A stretch of 64,000 nt of DNA. Source: Leishmania martiniquensis. Lineage: Eukaryota; Euglenozoa; Kinetoplastea; Trypanosomatida; Trypanosomatidae. Where the stretch lies: NCBI RefSeq assembly GCF_017916325.1, contig NC_090144.1, forward strand, positions 234,501-298,500, written 5' to 3'. Within the stretch, counting starts at the first letter, position 1. Each line of letters starts with the position of its first letter. Positions 49,361-59,669 of this stretch are shown here, in pieces. The translations under genes were made by a program, and so were the position numbers. Below the pieces are notes generated by a model, which saw only the letters and a program-made list of their open reading frames with translations, searched no databases and was not told where the DNA came from.

Positions 49361-50848
49361 CTACTTCTTGATCCCGCTGAGATCAAGCGGAACAATGAAG
49401 GGTGGCGAGTTGCTATCCTCCGCGTCGTCTGACGAGCTGAGCTCGATGTCGTCGTGAGGCTCAGCCGAGTAGGTGGACTGCTGCATATCGACCTTGGGCT
49501 TCGGCGGCAGTGGCGAAGGGGTCGACGAGAGATGTGTGCTCGTGCTGTACGCGTTATTGGCTGGAGCAGGGCGCCATGGAGCCGCCACAGCCGCCGGCAC
49601 GTCAGCGATCAGCTGACTGGCCTGCTGCAACAGGGCGTAGTTGTGCCCTGAGGTCTGCTTCGACATGAGCTCACACGACGCGTTGCGGCTAACCGTGCTC
49701 ATTTGTGGGGGGTTATTGTGGCCGCTGTACGTGCTCTGCAGCGGCGGAGCCACCACAGAGGGATACGGCTTCTGTTTGGCCCGCCTTTTCACCACGCTGC
49801 GCTGCTCGGCACGCTGATCCCGCTTCTCTTGCTGTATGGCCGTCTCGCGGTAGAGGCGCTCCCAGAACGGCGCCTGCCCTTGCGACTTCTGAAGCGTGCT
49901 GCACGCCTGGGTGACGTTCTTGCTTTTCTCCACGTGCCTGGAGGCTGGGGCAGCCTGCGGCCCAGATGTTGTTACGGCGGCTGCCGCATGGACGCCGGGG
50001 TGACTAGGCGCTCTATGCAGCGCCACCCCAGGGCCCGGGGTAGGGACTTGTTTCACGAGCCTGCTCGCAGGCGTGGGAGGCGCTGCCGTTGTTCCCGCGG
50101 GGAATGGCCTCAAGCCACCCTTCTTATTGGCCGGCGCACGCTTGGTGACGGCGGCGCGCTGCCGGCGCTGGTACGACTCGAGGCGGTGCATGAGTGGGCC
50201 AAAGCGTCGGTACTCCTCCAGTTCGCGGTGGATGCGCTCCTTCAGCTCAGCGATTGTCATGTTCTGCGCCGTGTCCGAGGCGTCGACCCCCTCCTCGAGG
50301 TTTGGCACCATACCGCCCTCTTTCTGAATCTGCGCGATCTGCCGGCCACGAAGAGAGGCGGACATCTTTTCTTTCTTGAAGCGTGGCGGGCACTGCTTGC
50401 TGCTCGTCGATATCGGATTCTCACGTGCGCGGCTTGCATGGTACGGAGGCGTTCTCTGCGGAGAAGAGAGCGGGTTCGTGGTGTTGCGCGGGGGGAGGCT
50501 GTGAGGCGCGGCAGGCGGAAGCTGGCGATGTGCCGCGAGTCTACCACCGCCACCGACACCGCGCGAGGGGTTCTGCCGACGCTGCGATGAGGACTGGTAG
50601 GAGTCGTAGCTGACATCTACGTGCCGCGCGATTGGGATCGAGGCGGGGGCTGCGCCCGCCGGGACCCCTTCCAGGGATGCCGCGCCACCCTCGCCGTCGA
50701 CCGCCTCGTCACCGTACAGCAGCTGTTGGCCGCAGTTTAGGAGTCTTTCGATACGGTCGAGTGAGTCCTTGATGTCGTCGATCGATTCTGCGGAGTGGCC
50801 ATTAACGATGCCGTTGGCTGGCGCGGCGGCGGTCTTTGCGTACATCAT
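49361..50848 (-). CDS. Hypothetical basic protein
   Basis: A 495-residue protein, last gene of the minus-strand array (its 3' end faces the strand-switch region). It has an N-terminal heptad-like segment SIDDIKDSLDRIERLLNCG, a helical segment MTIAELKERIHRELEEYRRF followed by basic YQRRQRAAVTKRAP, and a short motif PFWERLYRETAIQQEKRDQR of a kind seen in kinetoplastid cytoskeletal proteins. The rest is Pro/Ala/Ser-rich and likely disordered. No catalytic motif. The frame is open upstream to 51001 without an ATG; the ATG pair at 50848/50845 follows a good splice tract. A cytoskeletal role is only a guess. Confidence 0.7.
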   Translation of the reverse strand: MMYAKTAAAPANGIVNGHSAESIDDIKDSLDRIERLLNCGQQLLYGDEAVDGEGGAASLEGVPAGAAPASIPIARHVDVSYDSYQSSSQRRQNPSRGVGGGGRLAAHRQLPPAAPHSLPPRNTTNPLSSPQRTPPYHASRARENPISTSSKQCPPRFKKEKMSASLRGRQIAQIQKEGGMVPNLEEGVDASDTAQNMTIAELKERIHRELEEYRRFGPLMHRLESYQRRQRAAVTKRAPANKKGGLRPFPAGTTAAPPTPASRLVKQVPTPGPGVALHRAPSHPGVHAAAAVTTSGPQAAPASRHVEKSKNVTQACSTLQKSQGQAPFWERLYRETAIQQEKRDQRAEQRSVVKRRAKQKPYPSVVAPPLQSTYSGHNNPPQMSTVSRNASCELMSKQTSGHNYALLQQASQLIADVPAAVAAPWRPAPANNAYSTSTHLSSTPSPLPPKPKVDMQQSTYSAEPHDDIELSSSDDAEDSNSPPFIVPLDLSGIKK

Positions 50849-51840
50849 GGCCGAGAAAGGGCCTATATGCGGAAGCTGTGGTGGGAGGAAGGGGGGCGAT
50901 AGCGGAAAGAGCGACTGCACAGCCGCACAAGTACACGCACACAGAATCAACAAAGCCAAGCAGTGTAGGCAAAAAAGTGGCAGAGTGAAGACGTAAGACA
51001 CACACGCACAGACACAGGAGAGAGGGGGTGGGAGGAGCCGAGTGTGTGTGTGTGTGTATAGCTACTCGAAAGACCCAAACGGAATAGGGAGAGGGGAGAG
51101 CGCGCGCGCAAGATCAACGCAACGCGGCTGAGAGGAGCGCCGGATGGCACACGCGGCCTCGACTTGGTATGAATATCGCACACGTGTTTCTTTGCACTCT
51201 GGCCGAATACTTGCGCGCCTTGCCTGTGTGTGTGTGTACGTTCGCAGAGATGCGGACGAGAGCACAACAGGCAGGTGATTTACACTCGAACGGGTGGGCA
51301 GGACCACACAGCCACAACACACTCACACAGGCAGTTGAAGACGTCGGAGGTAGGAGCGTGCAAGGGTGTCCCTTATCGTGTCTCCGTCTTGGATCTCTCC
51401 CTCTCTCTCTATACACACGAAGGCTTACGCCGCTGTAGAAGAGGACGTGAACTAGTCGTTTCCTGTATGAGCAGTAGCCGTGATGACAGGGCGCTAGTGG
51501 GTTGTCAGGCTGCGCGGGGGGGGGAGGGGAGGGGCGTAAAAGAGCGGTGGAAGTAACGTGGAGACGTGTGAGCGATAGGGTGGGGGTGGGGGTGGGGGAA
51601 GAGAGCTGCATACCAAGGAGGGGGAGGGGCCGACAGAGAGCAGCGACCCCATGCTTATGGCCACCATACTAGACGTCTAGGGCACGGGCGGGAGGAGTCT
51701 GGTGAGTGCGCGTGTGCGCCCTTCTATGCACGCTGCCCGACTGTAACAGTTCCTTCTTTCGCGTACACAGGGGGCACCCACGCAGCGTACGAACACACAA
51801 TCGGCTGTGACACAAGACTGCGATGACGGCGACACAGGCG
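50849..51840. other. Intergenic region
   Basis: No supported gene. It holds GT/CA tracts and, at 51578-51598, four G runs separated by single T on the plus strand (C-rich in the transcript), which probably serve as a pyrimidine tract. Confidence 0.6.
50876..50898 (-). promoter_or_regulatory. Putative spliced-leader acceptor
   Basis: On the minus strand a C-rich pyrimidine tract ends in CACAG (AG at 50877-50876), 28 bases before the ATG at 50848. This supports that start over the open frame further upstream. Confidence 0.6.
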
Positions 51841-53436
51841 CTACTTGCTAAGGGCGTTCACGCAGCTCTTCAGGAGAGGGAGATCTTCCTGGAACATGAG
51901 CAGCTTCGCCTGCACGCGCGTCACCGCGAGGGCCAGCTGCTCTCGTTCGAAGGCACGAACAGCATCCTCGGCAGAGCCAAAGCCGGCTTCCTGCGCCGTT
52001 CGCACGGCGTCCTTGCGGAGCTCATCGTACTCGGTAGAGCACCTCTTCGCCAGCTCCCGCACCTTCGCTAACGAAAGCGGCAGGGCCTCAGAGGCGCTTG
52101 CGGAATCGACCTCCGGCAAGACACGTGCGAGAACGTACGCGCGCCGCGGGCTGCGGATGCCAAGGCCGTCGCATAGAGTCAGCAGTCCGTCCGAAAAGGT
52201 GACGGGCGCGCTGCCCTTCGCCGTCTCTTCGTGTGTGGCGTCACGCGTGGCTGGCGCTGCCGAAGAGGTCGGCGCTGGTGCGGCAGGCCGTATTCCGCCC
52301 CGCTCTCGTGCATCTGCGCCTTGGGTCAGCGCCTCTCCCACCTCTGTCCCAGGCAGCTGTAAGTCCTTCACGTTGTTGACAAACATAAGCGCTGCTTCGC
52401 CGCCGAGGAGCTGCGTGAGTGTGCGGTGCCACCGCTTTCGGCGCTCTTCGCGCCGCACCGCGTCGGCCCGGTCGCGCAGGTGGCGACGGTTCGTGCTGTT
52501 TTTGGACGCGACGTGCATCATGCCACTCACGGCAATGGACGCCGTGGCCGGCTTCGGAGTGCAGCTCGCAGATCCGTCCGCCCCTAGTCGCAGTTTCGTT
52601 CGGAGAATCGATTGCTTGGGTGATGGGGCCAGTGCCGCCACGCGTGGCGATCGCGGCTGAACGATTGTGCTCTTGTACTTGGATAGCATCGCCGCCAAGG
52701 AGGGAATCAAGCGCGCGCCGGAGTCGCTGTCGCACCCTTGCCCACGAATGGCCTCCCTGGACTTGGCGAGCCTCGTAGCGTGCTGCAATGCTCGGCGACC
52801 CTGCGGCGTCGATGTGATCCACCGCACTCGTGCCTCATCAGTCAGTGCATCCCACTGCTTGTCCGCTGCTGTCTGCAGCTCCACGATCCCAGCGGTGGCG
52901 CGCGGGATCTGCGGTATGGGGGAGCGATGGGCCAGCATCGCAGGTGTGCCGGAGGATATTGCTGCCGCCGAGGCTTCAGACTCGCCGGCGTCGCCCATCA
53001 TCAGCGGATCCCATTCCCATACAGGGCTGCCAGGGCGCTGGCAGACGGCGTCGCGCTGGTGGACAAGGTGCGTCAGGAAAGCGGACTTGCCGTAGGAGAG
53101 CGCGAGTCGCGCGGCTGTTTGCACGTCCGCTGAAACCGTGTCCGGCACGATAGCCCCCTCATGGTTCAATGCCCGTGAGCGCGGCCCCTGCGCCTTGGCG
53201 TGAGCCGGTGGCGAAACTGGTCCAGGAGGAGACGACTGTGACGGCTGACGCTTGCGGCTCGCGCGCGCTGTGAGAACGGCCTCTGTGATACGCTGAGCCG
53301 TACGCACCTCACTCGATGTAGCGGCGGTGTCACCTGCGGCAGACACTGCACATGTGGGGGCCCCACCAGCCCCCGCAACGCGCACTGGCACATACATGCG
53401 CACGGCGCGCACGGCACACACACGCGTGGCCCGCAT
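51841..53436 (-). CDS. Hypothetical protein, probable mitochondrial targeting
   Basis: A 531-residue protein I cannot assign. The N-terminus MRATRVCAVRAVRMYVPVRV has five Arg, no acidic residue and an amphipathic pattern, as in mitochondrial presequences. Later segments include ALTDEARVRWITSTPQGRRAL, a basic block REERRKRWHRTLTQLLGGEA and a helical C-terminus (VRELAKRCSTEYDELRKDAV, ALAVTRVQAKLLMFQEDLPLL). Such basic, helical, lineage-specific proteins are frequent among trypanosomatid mitoribosome and RNA-processing factors, but no specific family is recognised. The open frame continues upstream to 53679 without an ATG; on the minus strand a CT tract and AG lie just before the ATG at 53436. 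Confidence 0.7.
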   Translation of the reverse strand: MRATRVCAVRAVRMYVPVRVAGAGGAPTCAVSAAGDTAATSSEVRTAQRITEAVLTARASRKRQPSQSSPPGPVSPPAHAKAQGPRSRALNHEGAIVPDTVSADVQTAARLALSYGKSAFLTHLVHQRDAVCQRPGSPVWEWDPLMMGDAGESEASAAAISSGTPAMLAHRSPIPQIPRATAGIVELQTAADKQWDALTDEARVRWITSTPQGRRALQHATRLAKSREAIRGQGCDSDSGARLIPSLAAMLSKYKSTIVQPRSPRVAALAPSPKQSILRTKLRLGADGSASCTPKPATASIAVSGMMHVASKNSTNRRHLRDRADAVRREERRKRWHRTLTQLLGGEAALMFVNNVKDLQLPGTEVGEALTQGADARERGGIRPAAPAPTSSAAPATRDATHEETAKGSAPVTFSDGLLTLCDGLGIRSPRRAYVLARVLPEVDSASASEALPLSLAKVRELAKRCSTEYDELRKDAVRTAQEAGFGSAEDAVRAFEREQLALAVTRVQAKLLMFQEDLPLLKSCVNALSK

Positions 53437-55071
53437 GGCTTCTATGGGTAGACTTGACAGAGAGAAGCAGCGAAAAAACGGTACTGCACGCGCCGCAAAG
53501 AGCCGCCAGCACTTCCCCTCCTCTCCTCCTCCACACACAATTAGACGGAGGAAACGATGATATGCCCCGTTGTGGGTGTCTGTGTGTGTGTGTGTTACGG
53601 GGAATATCGACGAAGTAGAGCGCCAGAAAAGCGATGCGTAGAGAAGCACCGCAACGGCTACCGGCAGCAGCCTGAACAACTACGAAGATAGCTTCGCGAA
53701 ACCGTCCTTGATGAAAGTACTCGGTGATGAGGGGAGGGCGTCCGTGAGAGGGCTGCTGCGAAAGGGAGCGAGAGAGCGAACCAAGGGGGGTTGGGTGGGA
53801 GGCATGGCCGCAGGCGGCGACAAAGAAGCAACGCACAGCCACAGCCGCAGTCGCAGGTGGGAGGCAGCGAGCACGGAGGCCACTTTTCTATGGGCGATCA
53901 ACTTGCAGGAATCAACCGGCAGCGAGTGATGTATGAAGGGAGCAATCAAGATGGGGAGGGAGGCGGGCAGAAGCTTTGGTGCGTCGTGTGGCTGTAATAG
54001 GATGTGTGTATGTGTCGGTGTGAGAGGGGACAACCGTGTCCAAGATGGTGGCGGCGTACTTGTCAACGCTGTGCTTCGTTGATGGACGGCAACTACAAAG
54101 GTTGACTAAGGGAAGGGGTGGGGGTGGGGGGCTGCAAGACCAAAGAAGGGCGCTTGAAAGCCAGTCATGCAGAGACACCCTTATTCCTACATCCGTAGGG
54201 GGGAGGAGACGGGAGGAGAGAGAGGGTGAGAGGGAGGTAGGCGTCATTCAAGCCGAAGAGACGCTGCCAGACGCCATCCAGCTTCCCGCACATGGGGCGA
54301 GTGGGGTGGGGGGAGGGGGGATTGGGGTGTGATGCGCCTGTATCTGCGAGGAACGATGACCTGCCGGGTACACGCCCATCAGCACGCACTCCCTTCATCT
54401 ATCTGCTGGAGAGGCCAAAGGCACCCTTCTCATTTCTCCCGATTGCCTGCCATTCAATGCGCATGCGCAGCGGGACGGAGGAGACGGAGCCGGGATGGGC
54501 TGGACGAGCACAGTTGTGCGTGCGCCGGTGTCGGAGAACCGAATGCCCCATTCGAAACGACGAGGGGAGGGGGTGACTCCTGGAGAGGTCGGCCGAGGGA
54601 GAAGACCGCGGGTGTGTCGCATCCGCACCTCTCCTTCACGGCGAACGTGCCGTCAACTACAGTCGGTGGCGCTCATTCCTTCATTCCCTCGCCCACGCCA
54701 TGCAGGAGGTGTGTGTGTGTGTGTGGGGGCCGACAGACAGAGATGCGAACCTCAGGCTATCTCCACAGCAACGGCAACGGCGGCGGCTTGCCGCCCACAA
54801 GACGGCGCACATACTTCCCCCTTTCCCTCTCTGTTGTCTGCCCCGGGAAGGGGGTGGGTGGGTAGAGCGTCTGCCACCGAGCATACAGGCAGGCACACAT
54901 AGAGAGCGCCAACAAAGGCGCACTGAGCTCCCCACCCCCCGACAAGGCACAGCGGATGGCGCGCACGCACACACACACAATGCGCACTGGTAGGGTGCAT
55001 CTGCGAAACTTTTCAAGAGGACTGCGTGCGCAACTTAAGAACACAAACAGGGGCGTTGCGTCCGGAGCGGG
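53437..55071. other. Intergenic region
   Basis: About 1.6 kb without a supported gene. Pyrimidine-rich on the minus strand with CA/GT tracts (for example 54708-54725). Likely 3' UTR of the CPSF30 gene plus the splice tract of the gene to its left. Confidence 0.6.
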
Positions 55072-56082
55072 CTAGCCGTGATCGCGACCTGGACGTCGGC
55101 GACCACCCCCCCCGCTACCGAAGCCAGCACCACTACCACCACCACCGCTAGCGCCGACTCCAATGCCGGTACCGCCTTCTCGCCGCAAGCGCCGTCGGTT
55201 AGCCATTCCAGCTCCGCCGCCACTGCCTTGTGGAGCGCCAGGACCGCCACTCCCTCCACCGCGGTGAGGGTTACGGTGCGTATTCATAGGACAGTCTTTC
55301 ACTGTGTGGCCCTCCTGGTCACACAAGAAGCAGCGACGATGGGGGCCGCCGCCGCCGCCGCGCCCGCCACTGTCCAAGGTGCCAGTAGGTTGCCCCGGCT
55401 CTTGAATCTCGCCAAGGGCTTTGTGCAGAACGCTGTGCTGCGGGCCTGGACAGTCCGGTGCGAGGTGGCCGGGGTCAAAGCAGCCGACCCGGTAGCAGGT
55501 TGCGCTGCGGTTGAAGGTAGGGTCATCGGCGCGCTCCACGACCATTTTGTCCAGGATGCGCTTCGACACGGCGTCGCGGTCGTAGCGCTCCTGGATGGGG
55601 TGCCCGAGCGGGCAGCGTGGGCCAAGCGGGCAGAAGCCGGCGAGGTAGTGGGGGCACGCCGATTCGCGCTTCACGTGCCGAAGACGGCATTTGGGGCCCA
55701 TCGGGCAGAAGCCGCGGCGGTACGCGGCGCATTCCGGCTGCGACTCGTTCAGCTTCGTGTGCAGAAAAGGGCACTCCGGGTTGGTGCACTCGCCTACGCG
55801 CTCGAAGAAGGCGCACTGGGGGACATAGCGGTTGTCGTACTCGTGAAGGTACAGGCAGTTGTCTCCGTTCACACAGGCACCACGCAGCCAGTGCTTGCAT
55901 ACCTTTGTCTGGACGGTACGGTAAGCGGAGATGATGTGGCGCTGCGGGCAGGTGTCGCCGAGACGGCAGCGGCCGCGCTGGAAGTCCTGGCATATTTCCA
56001 GCTTCTTCTCCGTGCGGGGTTTCTCCTTGGGCAGCACGTCTTCGAAGTCGAAGTGTGTGCCGGCGGCATCGTCTACGAACAT
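55072..56082 (-). CDS. CPSF30: Cleavage and polyadenylation specificity factor 30 kDa subunit (CPSF30)
   Basis: A 336-residue RNA-binding protein with five CCCH zinc fingers in tandem (C-x7/8-C-x4/5-C-x3-H; for example CQDFQRGRCRLGDTCPQRH, CKHWLRGACVNGDNCLYLH, CPHYLAGFCPLGPRCPLGH). Two C-terminal zinc knuckles follow: a canonical CFLCDQEGHTVKDC, and CYRVGCFDPGHLAPDC in which the first cysteine spacing is four instead of two. The tail is Gly/Arg-rich. This order matches CPSF30/Yth1, the subunit of the 3'-end processing complex that binds the poly(A) signal region. In trypanosomatids polyadenylation is coupled to trans-splicing of the downstream gene, so it should be essential for maturation of all these polycistrons. 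Start ATG at 56082. Confidence 0.95.
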   Translation of the reverse strand: MFVDDAAGTHFDFEDVLPKEKPRTEKKLEICQDFQRGRCRLGDTCPQRHIISAYRTVQTKVCKHWLRGACVNGDNCLYLHEYDNRYVPQCAFFERVGECTNPECPFLHTKLNESQPECAAYRRGFCPMGPKCRLRHVKRESACPHYLAGFCPLGPRCPLGHPIQERYDRDAVSKRILDKMVVERADDPTFNRSATCYRVGCFDPGHLAPDCPGPQHSVLHKALGEIQEPGQPTGTLDSGGRGGGGGPHRRCFLCDQEGHTVKDCPMNTHRNPHRGGGSGGPGAPQGSGGGAGMANRRRLRREGGTGIGVGASGGGGSGAGFGSGGGGRRRPGRDHG

Positions 56083-56949
56083 CTTTGCCGAGGTAAGTTG
56101 CCCTTCCTCCGCCTATGTCTACACTCACTCACGCGCACAGCTCACGTGTGCCAAGTAGCGTAAGGCCGGTCGAGCTCAACGGCTTCGGTGTGCGCTAGAG
56201 TCACACCAGAGGTGTACTGGTGCTTTTTTCTTCCTCCTGCTGTAAGGAAAGGGGCAGAGAGAGAGAAGCGGGCGGTGGCGATGCGCGTGTAGGCGTGTGC
56301 GTATATGGTTCAATGTTGTGAATGTTGCGTGTGTGTGTGTGAAGGGGAGGAGGGGAAGAGAGCCATTGTGAGGCGAGCAGAGATGATGGCGACAGAGAAC
56401 CGCGCAGATGGAGGAAGGTCGGGGGACAGAGGACGAGAGCACCAAAGGATGATGGCCACAGATGGGGTACCCATACCGAAGGCGGTGAGGAAAGAGGCGC
56501 AGCGGCGGAGGAGAGGCGCTATGTGGAAAAGGGTGAGAGCGCGGCACAGAAAGGCTCTGCTCCTGGCGGTTGCCCGACGGACGGGGAGAGCATATTGTCT
56601 CCCCCACCGCCACCTCCCCTTCTCCGCTTCTGCTTTTCATTCATCCAGCCGCAGGGGCACATCAAGACACGCGAATGGGTGCTATCACCAACAGGCGTGA
56701 CGCCCCCCCTCCCATAAACAACAACACAATGCACGACGTCCCTTTTTCATGACGCCTGACGTTCCTCCCCCCTCTCCTCTTCATCGCCTTTCCTCATACA
56801 GCGAGGCGTCGTACACAAAGGACAGGTCGCTCAGGAGCGTTCCAGTCGCTGAACGCGCCGACGCGGCGCTCCCCGAGCGGACGTGCACGCTCCATCTCGT
56901 ACGTCCCCCCGAGAGGTGGCATATTCCCACCCCCTCCCTCCCCGCTGAT
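56083..56949. other. Intergenic region
   Basis: No supported gene; pyrimidine-rich on the minus strand, with a short GT tract near 56327-56340. Confidence 0.6.
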
Positions 56950-58941
56950 TTATTCAGCTTCGCCCAAGTCTCCGACCTCTGCGTCTGCAGGGGCGGCGGC
57001 GGCGGTGCCAGAGACGCGGTCGAACGCTAACATCGGGCTTTGGGTGAAGTAATGGTAGAGGAAAAGCCTCAGCTGAGAAATCCGCGCCACGGGGGAGTGG
57101 AGGACACCGTCATCCACGCGCTTTCGATGAATATCACATCGTATCGAGAAGAACTCATCTTCTCGCATCCCCGAAGGTACCGTCGCCGCGTCGCCATGGT
57201 GCCCATGACTCGCTTCAAGAAGTTCAGCGTTGTCATCGGCAGCCGCGTTTCCGAGAATGGAGTTGACGACGATGTCCGGTGCACAGAGTCTCTCAGGCTC
57301 GCTTGCCGCGTGCGGGATCGAAGACGACGACGAATTCGTTTCCGAGAAGGCCGCCGCTCCACCCACACACGCACGACGGAGGAGGAGCTCCATCGATGCC
57401 GCCATGCATCGCCGCTGTGCTTCTGGGAGGCGATCCTGCTCCTGTTTGTCGCTTCCTTCTGCAGTCACCACAGCAGAGGGAGCTGTTGCTGCGCTCTGGG
57501 TATCCGTCATCTCCGTTGCCCCCACTGCAGCAGACTGCGCGCCTGCTCTATCCGTGTTGCCGTCCTCAGCGCTGGCACTGGCCACGGCTGCGCGGAGCTG
57601 CGCGAGTTTGGCGGAGGCTAGATGTGTGAACTTGATGTGCACCTGCGCTGAAGTATGCCGTAGACTTTCCAGGTGGCAGTCACGGTGCTCGAGGTACGGG
57701 ATGATCACCGCTTCCACGTAGGCTGTGATGGCGAGCAACACTGCCCTTTGCGCTTTCTCAGCACCACCTAAACCTGTCGCCGGCGCTATGAGATGGTCAC
57801 GGAGGACATCCCGGCAGAGGCGCCACGTGAAGATACACCGCGGCAGTGCACGAAGGCGGCCAAGCGTCACCTCGAGCAGCATGCGGTACACCAAAGCCCC
57901 GGCCACGTGCCGGCGGGCTGGCAAGTCCTCGACAGCGGTGGAGGAGTTAGCGCTGAGGCATAGGAGCAGCATGCGAGCCAAGTCTGGTTCTTCCTCCGCA
58001 AACGATTTAGAAAACGGCGATGCGGGTGAGGTTGGACTCAGACGGCGCACGACATCTGCGATCATGCCAGGATGAACCTTCTCGGTACTCTGCGTCCATG
58101 ATGATGCCTCCGCCGTCTCTGCGCCACCGGCGCTGTGGAAAAGCGCTGCTATGTGACACCACTGGCGCACCCGCCAAGCGAAGGCGGAGCTGTCCATGCG
58201 CGTGAGGTCAGACATCCGCATCGCCTCACGCGCCTCATACGCCTTAGCGGGGGCGGCGGGCCGTCGGTGCAGACGCAAGGTCAAGTGATGCAGATGGCGC
58301 TGAGCGTCCTGCCAGAGGGCCCACTGCGGAATCGGATCGCTGGCGGACTTCCTCATCCTTGGCCGCATTCTCTGCTCATCATCACGGCCGGAGAGCGCGG
58401 CCGACGCAATCGAACCGCTGGGGCCGGCACTGCCAGTGGTGCTTAAACGATCATCGACTGTGCCTCCATCTATTGCGGTTGCCACCACTTCAGTCACGGC
58501 GGTGTTGGGGTCGTCCGTCAGCCAGGCAAGAGTAGCCCCCAACGCATTCAGCGCCTTGAGATGCACGAGCACTGTTTCGAACCACTCTCGCCGTGCCGCC
58601 TTTGGCACCATCCCACGTTGTTGCCACAGCTCCTGATAGCTTTCTGTGAGCGTTGTCACGTAGGCTGCGTGTGCAGCGTTGACAGCGGCCGTTGTGTGCG
58701 ACGTGGCAGATTCTGCCATGTGGTCGCCGCTGCTGGATGCAGCTGCCCGAGCCAGTCGAGAGGATGCAGCCAGGTAGCGGTAGCTAACAGCGCTGAGGGT
58801 GCGCTGAAAGAGCGTCGGGTGTCGTCCAACGCGTCGTGTGTGCGCTGAATCCTCCGTGCACGGCACGAACGGCGAAGACTCGACGCCGCGAGCAGCGGCA
58901 GAGGAGGAGAGGAGCGGGCTGGGCGTAACCATCTTGCGCAT
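56950..58941 (-). CDS. Hypothetical protein
   Basis: A 663-residue protein not recognised. The N-terminus (MRKMVTPSPLLSSSAAARGV) is basic and Ser/Ala-rich. The body appears helical: ESYQELWQQRGMVPKAARRE, LVHLKALNALGATLAWL, VAGALVYRMLLEVTLGRLRAL, AVLLAITAYVEAVIIPYLEH. Low-complexity Ala/Thr/Glu segments separate these. No catalytic motif or clear membrane span. The frame is open far upstream to 60471 but that part overlaps the UBR gene and intergenic repeats and is Cys/His/Arg-rich. The ATG at 58941 is the first after a CT tract and AG at 59047-59046 (minus strand). Confidence 0.7.
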   Translation of the reverse strand: MRKMVTPSPLLSSSAAARGVESSPFVPCTEDSAHTRRVGRHPTLFQRTLSAVSYRYLAASSRLARAAASSSGDHMAESATSHTTAAVNAAHAAYVTTLTESYQELWQQRGMVPKAARREWFETVLVHLKALNALGATLAWLTDDPNTAVTEVVATAIDGGTVDDRLSTTGSAGPSGSIASAALSGRDDEQRMRPRMRKSASDPIPQWALWQDAQRHLHHLTLRLHRRPAAPAKAYEAREAMRMSDLTRMDSSAFAWRVRQWCHIAALFHSAGGAETAEASSWTQSTEKVHPGMIADVVRRLSPTSPASPFSKSFAEEEPDLARMLLLCLSANSSTAVEDLPARRHVAGALVYRMLLEVTLGRLRALPRCIFTWRLCRDVLRDHLIAPATGLGGAEKAQRAVLLAITAYVEAVIIPYLEHRDCHLESLRHTSAQVHIKFTHLASAKLAQLRAAVASASAEDGNTDRAGAQSAAVGATEMTDTQSAATAPSAVVTAEGSDKQEQDRLPEAQRRCMAASMELLLRRACVGGAAAFSETNSSSSSIPHAASEPERLCAPDIVVNSILGNAAADDNAELLEASHGHHGDAATVPSGMREDEFFSIRCDIHRKRVDDGVLHSPVARISQLRLFLYHYFTQSPMLAFDRVSGTAAAAPADAEVGDLGEAE

Positions 58942-59669
58942 CAGTGGTGCTTGCGTCCGGAAAGGGGGCGAGGTCCGCGTAATAGCTGAGATGGGTTCAG
59001 CTTCTCCAGATGCCCTGGTGAAATGTGGGCAGATGAGCAAGGTGCCTGGGGTAGGGTAAGAGGCGGAGAGGGGGGAGGGGCGGCTCAGTAGATGAGGGCA
59101 GACAGGAGAGAGAGACGGGGGCGAGGTAGGGGAAGGTTGAACGAAGAAGATAGGAGGGGCAAAGGCACACACGGACGCACATGCATACACATCCGCACCG
59201 AGAGGCGCACGATGAGCCGGGTGTGCTGGTGTGCACGTGAACATACTCTCGTACGTGTCGCACGCCTTTTCTCCTGCCCTTGTACACACACCCACACACA
59301 GACACAGACAGACAGACACACCAACGGGAATTGTAAGCAAAGTCACGTGCGTCCGCCGCTGTCGTCTTCTCGTTGACGTTTTCCAGCACACCGCCGTCCG
59401 CCTCTCCTCCCTCCCCCCGTACATGTTTGTGTGCGCGTGTTGGGCCCGCGCTTCGAGGCCGCTGTGAACAATGGGCATGAACCCACCGCGCCTTCGCTCT
59501 CGCTGTCTCTCTCCTCTCTCGTCCCCTCTACTGTGATGTGTGTGTGTGTGTGGAGGCCCATGCACAGAATGGAACCAAAGAACAGCACGAGAGAGAGAGA
59601 GACGACGGCTCCGTTGACAGCACACACCCATACACAGACACGCGTGGACGCGTCTGCGTGACTGCCGTG
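58942..59669. other. Intergenic region
   Basis: No supported gene. CA/GT tracts at 59285-59330 and 59538-59552, and a strong pyrimidine tract on the minus strand around 59050-59090 ending in the AG at 59047-59046. Confidence 0.6.

Noticed and set aside
48336..49457. 373-codon plus-strand frame after the tRNAs
   Set aside because: Translation consists of Arg/Gly blocks and Thr-His/Tyr runs from CA and GGAT repeats; it runs into the 3' end of a minus-strand gene.
51578..51598. Possible G-quadruplex (four G runs with single-T loops)
   Set aside because: In the direction of transcription it is a C-rich pyrimidine tract typical of trans-splicing signals, so no special role is needed.
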